Positions 45,077 through 55,329 of a stretch of 64,000 nt of DNA are shown one piece after another (within the stretch, counting starts at the first letter, position 1; each line of letters opens with the position of its first letter). This DNA comes from Isoetes taiwanensis (lineage: Eukaryota > Streptophyta > Lycopodiopsida > Isoetales > Isoetaceae), in the NCBI GenBank assembly GCA_021234155.1, contig JAJEKV010000008.1, forward strand, positions 7,528,445 through 7,592,444. The letters are read 5' to 3'. Under the pieces are notes generated by a model. It saw only the letters and a program-made list of their open reading frames with translations, searched no databases and had not been told where the DNA came from. Made by a program: the position numbers and the translations under genes.

Positions 45077-48000
45077 ATGGCAACCAGATTGGGTGCAAGT
45101 CTGTTAAGTAGCATCAATGTCTTTGAAGGTGAGGCGGGCTTTCAAGCATGGAAAGGTAGAATGCAGGATGTATTGGAGGCAGAGGGTCTCTGGGAACTTG
45201 TTATTGGAAGTAATGAAGTACAAGGTGAGAGCAGTTCAACAAGTGTGCATCAAGGTGAAGGTTCTTCAGAAGCTGTCACAGGTGGAGTTGGAGGTACAGG
45301 GAATATCAGTGTGAAAGGCAAACTACAAGAAGCCAAGGTTATTATTGCAAGTAAGTTAAGCTCAAATATTGTGCACAAAATCAGAGACAAGTCTCCATGA
45401 GAGATGTGGGAGTTTCTGATTAAGACATATGAAGTGAAAAATACATCCCAGTTTGAAATGCTAGATAGGGAGTTAAGGAAACTGAAATTCAAGGAGAATG
45501 AAAATCTAACTCAGTTTTTCCAAAAGTTTGACAACATCATTGCAGACTTGGAGGCAGCAAAGGTTCCAATCACGAGAGAATTCCAGGTTCTAAATCTTGC
45601 AAGGGCTTTCTCAGGTTTTGGACAATTGAGTACCTTAATAAGAACTGTTGGAAGAAATAGAGAAAAGGCAGAGGCCTTGATTAGGACAGAAATGGAGCAG
45701 AGAAAGGTAGGTAAAGAAGAAAATGAGGATGAAGAAACTGAGGTGTTGTTTGCTGGAAAAGGGAAAGCCCGTGAGGGTAAAATTGGTCCCTGTTATGGGT
45801 GTAAAGCATATGGACATTTGAAGGCAAGCTGTCCTAAAGCCAGGAAAATTAGGTGTTACAATTGTGATGGGTTCGGACACATATCTTCAGACTGTTCCAG
45901 TCCAAAAGACATGGGAAGAGGACGAAATAAAGAAACTGGTTACAGAGGAAGAGGCAGAGGCAACTATAGAGGTAGAGGTAGAGGTAGAGGAAGGGGAAAC
46001 ATGGGGAGAGGAAACACTTCTGTAAATGTAGCAAAGGAGGTTGAGTTTGACGAAGAAGATCCTGATGCAGAGGTAATGGCTGATAGTGCATTAAGTATTT
46101 TTGAGAGTAAAGCTAATCATGATCTATATTTTTTAGATAGTGGAGCTGAGAGAAGCATAGTAAAAGGGCCAGACCAGCTGAAACAAAGGAGTGCAAAAGT
46201 ATCCCGTTATGTCCAAATGGGAGATGGAGATCTTCAAAGAGTGGAGGAGACTGGAATGTTAGAACTTTTTGATTTGCAAGGGAATGTAGTAAATTTGAGT
46301 GATGTTTTGTGTGTTCCAAAGATCGTTAAAAATATTATTTCCATCAGCCAGTTGGTTGATTTGGGTTACAGAGTGGTTTTTGAAAAGCCTCATTGTAAAG
46401 TGTTCTACAATAATGAAATGAGATTTTTAGCAAAACGTGTGGGCAACCTTTTTGGCTTTCACGGTCTGACGAGTAGTGTAAATGTTGTATCATCACCATC
46501 CATTAAAGTTTGGCATGAAAGATTGGGCCACACACATTGTAATAATGTGAAATTCTTGATAAAAAAGGGAAGGATTGATGCCTCAAATGAAGGAAATGAT
46601 AAGTTTACGTGCATTGGATGTAAACTAGGAAAGCATACTAGACTGGCATTTGGCAGATCAAGCAAAAGAGCAAAAGGTCCTTTAGACCTAGTACATTCGG
46701 ACCTTTGTGGTCCACTAAATGTGAGAAGTCTGCATGGAAGGAAATATTTCATGACATTCATAGATGATTACACCAGGAAAACAAAATGTTATACTCTTAC
46801 ATCCAAGGATCAAGCATTTACAGCATTCAAATTGTTTGAAGCTGAAGTGGGGAGAGAAACCAATAGGAAAATTAAATGTTTGAGGTCTGATCGAGGAGGA
46901 GAATACGTCTCAGGTGAGTTTAAAAGATATTGTTCACAAAAGGGAATAAAAAGACAACTAACTTGCAGGTATTCACCTCAACAAAATGGAGTAGCAGAAC
47001 GAAAAAATAGAACTATTTTGGATGCAGCAAGAGCAATGTTAAAACACACAGGGTTGCCAAAGTATTTATGGGAAGAAGCCATTTATACTGCTGTGTATGT
47101 GCAAAACAGGTTGCCTTCAGCAAGCATAGGAGGAAATATTCCAGAAGAATTGTGGAATAACAGGAAAATAACCTATGACAGGTTTAAAGCATATGGCTGT
47201 GTAGCATTTGCGCATGTTCCTGAGGAATTGAGAAGAAAACTAGATGATAGAGTGATAGTAAGCTTTCTGGTGGGATATGATGAAACATCCAAGGCCTATA
47301 AGCTTTATGATCCAGCTAGAAACAAAATATTAGTCAGCAGGGATGTAAGTTTTGATGAGACTATTTTGTATAAGTCTCGTGCAAAATTAAATGATGATAC
47401 TGAGGGCACTGTTGAAAACAGGTCTAAACCAATTACAAATGAAGTATTAAGGGATGGTAAGGCTGATTCTGCTGATGTTAAAATAGTTCCAGATATAGAA
47501 GAAGAAGAAGAAGAAGAAGACAATTTAGGAGCTGATAGTTATGACAGAAGGAGAACATGATAAAGGGGAAAATCAACCAATGGAGGTAGAGCCTCCAGTC
47601 ACAAGGAAGAAAAGAATGACAGAAGTGGAGAAACTCCAAAGAGAGACTAACTTTGATATTACAAAGTTTGGAAGAGAGGAAGGGGGAAGAAGTAGAAGAC
47701 TAAATGAGGAAGAAATTCAAGCGGTGATGGCCATTATTGAACCGGAGGTACCTCAATCTTATGAAGAAGCAATTAACTGTGAAAATGCAGCGGAGTGGAA
47801 GAAAGCAATGATGGATGAGATCAAGTCCTTCAAAAGGACAAACACGTACAAACTAGAAGATAAACCACGAGATAAGAATATCGTTGGAAGTACATGGATA
47901 TATAAATTGAAGGACAGTAGTGATGGATCTAAGAAATACAAAGCACGATTAGTAGCCCAGGGTTTCACTCAGAGAAAAGGAATTGATTTTGATGACACAT

Positions 48001-49306
48001 TCTCACCACTAGTAAAGCTTGCAAGTATAAGAGTTCTACTAGCATATGCAAATGCAACTGGAAATCCATCACATGGATGTAAAAACAGCCTTCTTGAATG
48101 CTAAACTTGAAGAAGAAGTGTACATGAAGCAAGCCAAAGGTTTTGAAGTGGATGATAATAAGGTCTGGAAGCTAGAAAGAGCGGTCTATGGTCTGAAACA
48201 ATCTCCTAGACAATGGTACTTGTGTATGGATAATTTCTTGAAGGAAGAATGAAGGGAATGTGTACAAACTTAAATGTGGAGATGAGTTTTGTATTGTTGC
48301 CCTATATGTAGACGATTGCATAATGGTGGCAGACAAAATTGAATGCATGAATAGATGCAAGAAAATTCTCTGTGACAGGTTTGAGATGACGGACCTAGGT
48401 GTATTGCAGAAATTTTTGGGTATAGAAGTTACTAGAAACAGAGAAAAGGGAGTTCTTACTCTTACACAAAAGGGAAATATACAAGGCATGCTTAAAAGAT
48501 TCAGGATGGAATCGTGCAAGGAAGTGTCTACGCCCTTAGTAACTGGACAGAAACTCAGCACAGAATTATGTCCATCAAACAAAACAGAATTAGAAGAAAT
48601 GTCAAAAGTACCTTATAGAGAATTGATTGGATGCCTATTGTATATTTCTAATTGCACAAGGCCTGACATCTCTTATGGAGTAAATCTGCTCAGTAGATTC
48701 ATGAATAATCCTGGTAAGCAGCACTGGCAGGCAGCAAAAAGAATTTTGAGATTCTTAAAAGGAACTCAAAATCATGGTGTGACATATAGCAATAAGAATC
48801 TAACCCTTACTGCATATTCAGATGCAGATTGGGCTGGCGATGTAGATACAAGGAAATCTACGTCAGGCTATGCATTAATGTTAGGAGGAGGTGCCATCTC
48901 TTGGAGAAGTAAAAAACAAGGAAGCATAGCCATGTCAACCGCCGAAGCAGAATATAAAGCAGCGTCTCTGGCTTCTAGGGAAATTATTTGGATCAGAAGA
49001 TTATTGAATGAACTAGACTTGTTGCAGGTGAAACCAACAAGTTTATGGTCAGACAGTATGAGCTGCATTGCAATCACGAGAAATCCTGTTTTGCATGAGC
49101 GAACTAAACATATTGAAGTACATGTTCATTTCATCAGGGATATGGTAGCTAAGGGCCTTATTACAGTTGAATACATTCACACTGATATGCAGATTGCAGA
49201 CATTATGACAAAGCCACTGAGCATTGGTAAGTTTCAAAATTTTCAGAAATTGCTTGGAGTTTCAGATATATTAGAAGCTGCACAAATCCCTGACATTGAA
49301 AAGTAG
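45077..49306 (+). pseudogene. Ty1/copia gag-pol polyprotein (broken)
   Basis: Gag starts at the ATG at 45077. TGG has become TGA at 45398, early in gag; the frame continues. Two CCHC knuckles (CYGCKAYGHLKASC, CYNCDGFGHISSDC), an RGRG-rich stretch, protease LDSGA near 46133, pre-integrase HERLGHTH..CIGCKLGKH, integrase with HSDLCGP, RSDRGGEY and NGVAERKN (D, D, E). A frameshift near 47545 precedes the RT ([33 protein letters not shown] at 48305-48316); two more lie near 48055 and 48250. RNase H is intact (SDADWAGD, STAEAEY). Confidence 0.93.
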
Positions 49307-49520
49307 CAGAAGATGTTTTCCTACTCAAATTTTTTTTACAGGCCCTCATTGGTAAGTTTTAAATTTTGTATTTGTCTTTTGGAAGATGCTTAGAATCTCA
49401 GAAGCAACAAAGATCTGTTGAAACAAGTGGCAGAACATGTTGTCATACTGCAAGTATTACAGTCTGGAAAACAGTGCAGTAACAAATTGTGACAGTGGAA
49501 AAACTGAGGAATATTGCTCA

Positions 49521-49532
49521 TGAAAGAGGGAA
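49521..49532 (+). promoter_or_regulatory. Polypurine tract
   Basis: TGAAAGAGGGAA directly before the 3' LTR, the expected plus-strand primer. Confidence 0.8.
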
Positions 49533-50023
49533 TAAAAAGATATTGATTGATTCATGAGCAATATTGTGAAGGCATGCTCAAAATTACATGGAACGTATAG
49601 CTATGTGAATGATAAAATGAGCAAAAGGAAAAGGGTGCAAACCAACTAGCAACAAACAATGGTTGGCAAGCATAGAAAGTAGATCAGGCTTGCCGAACCG
49701 ACAGGAGCCGGATTCCTTAAGGGATCTGGCCGAAATTGAATAAACAAGGAGTATAGCTGTAATCAGATAGCCGGCCAGGGGGAAATCGATCGTGGAGCTT
49801 CTGATCGATCACTGTAGAGGTTTGAATTTAAGGAAATTGTTCATCATTCCCATTGCTACAGTGTTTTTCGATATTGAATATAGACTTCTGATAAACCATT
49901 GAATTTCATGACTATAAGGTTAAACTAAATTCGTGAGAATTAGTGGTTATGCAAAGTGTAAATGTTGAGCTTGTTGAAATAATGTGGAGTTTATAGAGTT
50001 CATTGTGCTTAACAAAATCTTCA
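49533..50023 (+). repeat. Ty1/copia 3' LTR
   Basis: Starts TAAAAAGATATTG (TG changed to TA) and ends AAAATCTTCA. Outside the 53-nt gap I count only about four differences from the 5' LTR. Confidence 0.9.
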
Positions 50024-51524
50024 GAAAGACATTCATGAGATCCCACTGACACAACTTCCTGCAAAAAAGAAAAAATTAAAGAAGGAAAAGGCCAAAAGTA
50101 AGAGAAGGCCGCAAGGGCTAAACAGGAAAAGGTATGAAGATCAGACAAAGGAATTTCAAGAGGCTTACAAAGAATACCAAGAGGCAAAAGCAACAGCAGA
50201 AAAAGGAGAAGGAAATGCTCAAACTTCTGTCACAAAGGATGCCGAAAATGACAACAAAAAAGGTAAAGAGATAGTGATCTACAGGGAGTTTGACATCAGA
50301 TCACTCTTAAAAGCTGCAAGCTTGTGGAGATAAACAATCTAACAGCAGATGGAGCAGGCTTTAGCCACGGTAAACATTCTCAAAGTAAGGATCAAAATGA
50401 TAAATCTGGGGTACAGACTGCAACCCCTGCAGTCCAGAGTTTCGGGGTAATGTCTGCAACCCCTGCAGACCTGATAGGTATAACTGGGGTATTGGCTACA
50501 ACCCCTGCAGCCCAAAGCAATGGAGTGGGGAAAATGAGTTCTGGGGTAATGTCTGCAACCCCTGCAGACCTGATTGGTATAACCTGCAGCTCAAAACACT
50601 GAGGGTGGGAAAAAAGATTCATGAGATAACCCACCTTCAGCTATTTCCGGAATTGCTAGCTGCTCAAAAAAAAGATGATGAAGCAAATTTTTCTGCAGAA
50701 GCAGGCCCAAGCCTTTGCAATCGAGGATCAACCCTGCAGGAAAAAAGAGAAATAACTCAAAAAATTGAAGTATCAGGGATACATAAAGCAGCTTACCTGG
50801 TACCAGATTTGGAATTGTTCAGAGACCAAATCAATCTCGAGGAAGCAATAAAAGCAGAGCCAGGCCATGGCCAACAGGCTACCCCAGGTGGGGCTGGAAC
50901 AACTCGAGATACCCATGCACAACAAAGCAGAGATCAGATTGAAACATGCAAAACAAAGGGGGGGGGGGGGCTAGAGACCCCCAATCAGAAGTAGCTCAAA
51001 TTGATCAATCCACATTGTTCCTTAAAAAAGTGAGAAAGACACTATTCAATGGAGCTGGCTCGAGCAATAACACTCTGTTGCAGCAAAACATTCACCAGGA
51101 GAACTCAAAAGTAAATAGTACAGGGGAAAGGGATCTAAAGAAAAATATCGAAACCCCTTCAGCAGGCGTCAGGGCCATAATGGAAACCCCTCCAATAGGT
51201 GTCACACTGATCAGGGAATCACATTGTGCAGCTCTTAGGCTATCTATTGAGCTCCGGTTTATGAGTATTTCCTCAAGGAGGTGCTCGCCCAAGCTTGGGA
51301 AGCTCGGAAGGGCACGAATCGACTTTGGGTTCCTTAAGTTTGCGACGGAATCGAGATTTTGTTTGCTTCGTGGGAATTCGGCTGTGCTGTTGGTGTAACA
51401 GTGATTTGGTCCTTGTTTAAGCCTAAGGCATTTTTGTTTGGAAATCTCAAAGCATATGGCTTGCTCAAATGTGATGCTAATAGCAATGAACAGAATGAAA
51501 TGCAAGCACGCAAGGGGTCACGAA

Positions 51525-52436
51525 CAGGGTATTTTTTAACCTCCTTACATATTTGACGGGGCATAAAATATTGGCCACTACTTACCTTAAATAATTTGCT
51601 AAGCGTAGTTTGGCCTGGCCTTTTTCCAAATTATTATAGCAAAAGGCTGTAACTTAAATGGCGAAATCATGAAACTATTTTTTTTCCAAGAATTTGAATT
51701 GGCCACATCCATACATCAAAAATGTAAAGATGATAGCCACGTCACTAGGATGATATCTAGTTTCTATGATGTTCTATGCAGTTATTGCAGACAAATACAT
51801 GCTACACTTCTCTAACTAAGATTACTATAAGATCATTTGAATGTTTTAAACATGTTGAATTTAGGCAGAAGTGCAAATGGATTTGGCAGGATGGATCTTA
51901 CCCAAAGCCAATGCAGGTACTTGGTAAATGGAAACTAACCTTGATTTGAGTTGGGGCAATGAAGAGCATATTCGGGCTGGATGACAAAGAGCAAATTTGG
52001 GATGTGGATTGCAAATCGAAAAATTGAACCGAAGAAAAACAAAATACTATATTATTAGATATGCTTTTAGACTTTTAGGGCTAAACTCAAAAAGATTTCA
52101 GCCCCCTACAAGTGGCAAAATTATGTCCCTATACTTGGCCAATATAGAGCTTGGTCATAGCCCTCGAAATATAAAATTATTTCATGGTTTAAATGGCCAC
52201 CACAACAAGTTGCTAGTGCACATAACATTTTGGAATGGCCACGCCATAGGGGTTTGAAGATTTGGCAAATATCAAATTGGCCACTTATGAAGTGAATTTA
52301 ATGAAATGGTGCTTTGAACTGGCAACCACCCTTTGGTCATGCTGAGAATGCATCCTACTCTGGCGTGGCCGACTATTTTATGAAATATGTGAATGTGTGG
52401 CCAACTGGCCCCTCGAGGCTACTAAAAAATACTCTG
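51525..52436. mobile_element. hAT-type nonautonomous element, 912 bp
   Basis: Ends CAGGGTATTTTTTA and TAAAAAATACTCTG (inverted, 13 of 14 match). Flanking 8-bp duplication GTCACGAA at 51517-51524 and GTCATGAA at 52437-52444, one difference. Removing the element restores the LINE ORF1 sequence. No transposase is encoded; interior AT-rich with repeated GGCCAC/GTGGCC-type words. Confidence 0.88.
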
Positions 52437-55329
52437 GTCATGAAAGCATGAAATCGGGGAACCGCAGAAACAAAGGGCATTCAAACGAAGATCAGCCCGA
52501 AAAATCTTCGGCCATAGGCATAAGGTCCTCCCTGATAAACAAGCTGAAAAAAATAGCAGAAACATCAGGACCAAAACTTCTGAAGGGCAAAAAAGGAAAG
52601 TTGTGCATAAGCCCCACAGACAGCAGCGAAAGTAGCAAAGCTCGAGACTCAGCCCATGTGAGCAGGGGGAAAAAGAACAAAAAAATGGTAAGAAATGTGC
52701 AATCCCCCCGGCTAATTATCGATTCATCTGTAGATGAACCGGACTCTGATGACCCACTGGCAAAGGAAGATAAGGACGAGCATCCTCTGGTGCAACCCCC
52801 AGCAAAACAGAAAAAATCAAGGGGGGGGGGAAGCAAAAAGAAAGAGAAGACCTCAAGGATTTCCAAGAGATGTTCGAGGAATATCAAAGGGCAAAAGAAA
52901 AGGCTGAAAAAGGGTGCAGCATAACTCAAAACAAAGATGATAAAGACACTACGGGAAAAGAAATCGTAGTGTACAAGGAGGCTGCAACTACACCATTTCT
53001 AACTGGGGACCTGTTGAAGGAGGAAAATACAGCAAAGAGAGCAGGCCCTAGCCATGGCAACCAGCCTCACAGCAAGGATCAAAACAATAGAATTGGGGTA
53101 AAGACTGCAACCCCTGCAGTCCAGGATACTGGGGTAATGTCTGCAACCCCTGCAGACCTGATGGGCAAAACTAAGAAACTCCTCCAATTATAGAGTGGGA
53201 ATTGCACGTGTCGAAATTCAGAGAAAAACAGACTTACTTCTGGTCGAGATACATACAGAATTCCCGGCCTTATTGATCGAAAGCAGCCATGGCCAAGGGA
53301 TTGAATAATTAAAGAGAGATGTGCAACGTAATTTATTGAATAGAATTCGAAGAGTTCACATAACTTTGACGGAAATAGCGGGGGATAATGGCTCTGGGGT
53401 AATGGCTGCAACCCCTGCAGCCCAAATAACTGGGATGAATAAAGATGGAAAATCTCAAGAAAAGGGGACTGATGTTCACAGGGCTAATCCTAAGTGTGGC
53501 AGTAGCACAATCATAAAGGGAAAAGAGAAAATGGTTGAATACCTCGATAAGATTCTCCCGAATGTCGAAATCTGGGAAAGGATGGAGGATCTGTGCAAAC
53601 CTGTCGAGATAAACAGAAAAAACATCAAACAAGAGGGGTCGAATGATCAAACACCAGATGAAACACCAGATGAAATAACACCTCAGAAAGCTGCAGCGAA
53701 AGGGATCGAAGCTATCGAACAGCACTGCAATAATCCAACAGAAGCGGGCCCGAATCGATTGTTGGAAGTAGAATCGGCCCGAGACAAAGCTGAATCAAGT
53801 CATCGACAAATCCCAGACCGGAAAGATGAAGGATACACAAATGAGGCAAAGACGACTCACCATGTGGAGATAACCCTGAATGAAGATGGCTCTCATAGAC
53901 ATGGAATCCCGAAAGCTCAAGAACAGTGCCATCCTTCTGAAACACTCCAATCAATGGATGCCAACCGAAGAAATTCTCAAATGGTTCAATGCACAAATGT
54001 CTATTGCAACTGGAGTTAGATGCTCTTCCTTAAGCTCATCTTGGTTCGAAATTGTCCTCAATGACAGCAAGGAGATTGAAGGGGTCCTGCAAAAGAAAAG
54101 ACTGATTGACTCAAAAGGTAACAGAGCCACTATCCTCCCATGGATTGAAAATTTTGACTTACAAAAGGGTGAAAAAATGCTAAAGGGGGAACAGGAAGTA
54201 CAAATCCTTTTGTCCAACATCCCCGGTGAACTGAGAATTCCAAGAATCATGAACAAGGCAATCAGCAACATAGGAGAAGTTCTATTTGGTCTGGAGAACA
54301 TTGGGGAAATGGGAATAAGGGGAAAAGCCAAAGTTACAATATTAATAGATAATCCAGCAAAAATCCCACATACCATAACAGTTGGAGGCAGAACCATTAG
54401 AAGTGCTAAGCTCGGGAGTGGCATGCCACTACTGCAAGGAAGAAGGCCATTGGAAAAGAGACTGCCCGAACCTGAAAGCAAAGCTGGAATCGCAACCCAA
54501 ACAGGAACCATTGGATAACGAGAACATCAAAAGGCAGCCTACCAACAGTAATCCCAACAAAAGATCAGTGCAATATGGTGGTGGATATGGGAGAAAAACT
54601 CAGTATAGTGGTGCTCAAATTCAATATCAACAAAGCCAAAAACTGGACATAGCACAAAGAAGGGCTAAGAAGCCAAGGGTTCTCAAACAATGGGTAAGAA
54701 AGAAAAAACATTTGGAAGATGGCACAGTTACAATGGAGCACACAATCTCAGCCATTATAAAGGAATCAAACAGAACAGAAGGGATAGAAAGTACCTCAGA
54801 ACACCACAAAGAGGCAGGCAAAGACCCTGAGCCAGCAACTGAAGTGAAGAAGTCGGAACTAAGTGCCTCAATTGCCCCACCTACTGTGGGAAGTTTGTTG
54901 ACAACCCCACCTGCTGGGAAAAGCCCAAAGGAGCCAATTAGTGGGGAAAAGGAAGCAACAACAAATCAACAACAGAATATTGGAACTGTAAGTGACCAAA
55001 CCAGCTCAATACAGTACACTCTTGCAATTGCCCATGAATACTACTACAAGGGGGGAAAACATTGGCTGGCAGACAAACACACAGGGGAATTTCCATTGAT
55101 GGTGCTTCCTGCTAATGAGTGTAAAAGAGAAAATGATCCAAGATATAATGTGCAACAACACTCAATGGGCAAAAGATTCTTATGCTCTTAGGACAATTGA
55201 TGCTATGAAGGATGGAACCAAATTTCTGGTACTAATAGGAGCAAAGGACCCAAGAGGAGCACCAAATGAGAGCTACAGCTAGTTTAGACCTGAAACCCTC
55301 AGAAGTAGGGGGGTCAAGGTCCCAGAATG
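52437..55329 (+). pseudogene. LINE-3b ORF1 (frameshifted)
   Basis: The start and first codons lie before the hAT element (ATG near 51456). After it: the lysine-rich N-terminal part with SPTDSSESSKAR, ATPA repeats near 53104-53160 and 53404, a conserved segment (ILLSNIPGELRIPR, GEVLFGLENIGEMG), CCHC knuckle CHYCKEEGHWKRDC (54424-54465), and a C-terminal region (LAIAHEYYYKGGKHWLADK) up to the ATGA overlap. Frameshifts near 52920, 53194, 53880 and 54400 and further stops near 55191. Confidence 0.78.

Larger units (their letters stand above)
44509..50023 (+). mobile_element. Ty1/copia LTR retrotransposon, 5.5 kb, young, broken
   Basis: Flanked by the 5-bp target-site duplication GAAAG (44504-44508 and 50024-50028). 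It has LTRs of 544 and 491 bp, a tRNA-iMet primer site, gag-pol in copia order (protease, integrase, RT, RNase H) and a purine tract. The LTRs differ by a 53-nt gap and only a handful of substitutions, so insertion was recent. Reading frames carry one nonsense codon and about three frameshifts. PBS and domain order suggest the Tork/Tnt1-like group; this is a judgement by eye. Confidence 0.95.
43521..51190 (+). mobile_element. LINE-3a: LINE-1-family 5' half, split by Ty1/copia
   Basis: 5' UTR and ORF1 of a LINE-1-family copy, 43521-44508 and 50029-about 51190, continuous if the Ty1/copia element is removed. Close to the 29521 fragment. It ends within ORF1, where a second LINE 5' region (3b) begins; no ORF2 belongs to it here. 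The right border is approximate. Confidence 0.75.
44149..51190 (+). pseudogene. LINE-3a ORF1 (interrupted, frameshifted)
   Basis: ATG with MACPNAM-type start at 44149, N-terminal basic part with several frame breaks before the Ty1/copia insertion, then the KRYEDQTKEFQEAYKEYQE segment, four ATPA-repeat units at 50410-50590 and HLQLFPELLA text. A 13-G run at 50958-50970 shifts the frame. The CCHC knuckle is not reached. Confidence 0.7.
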
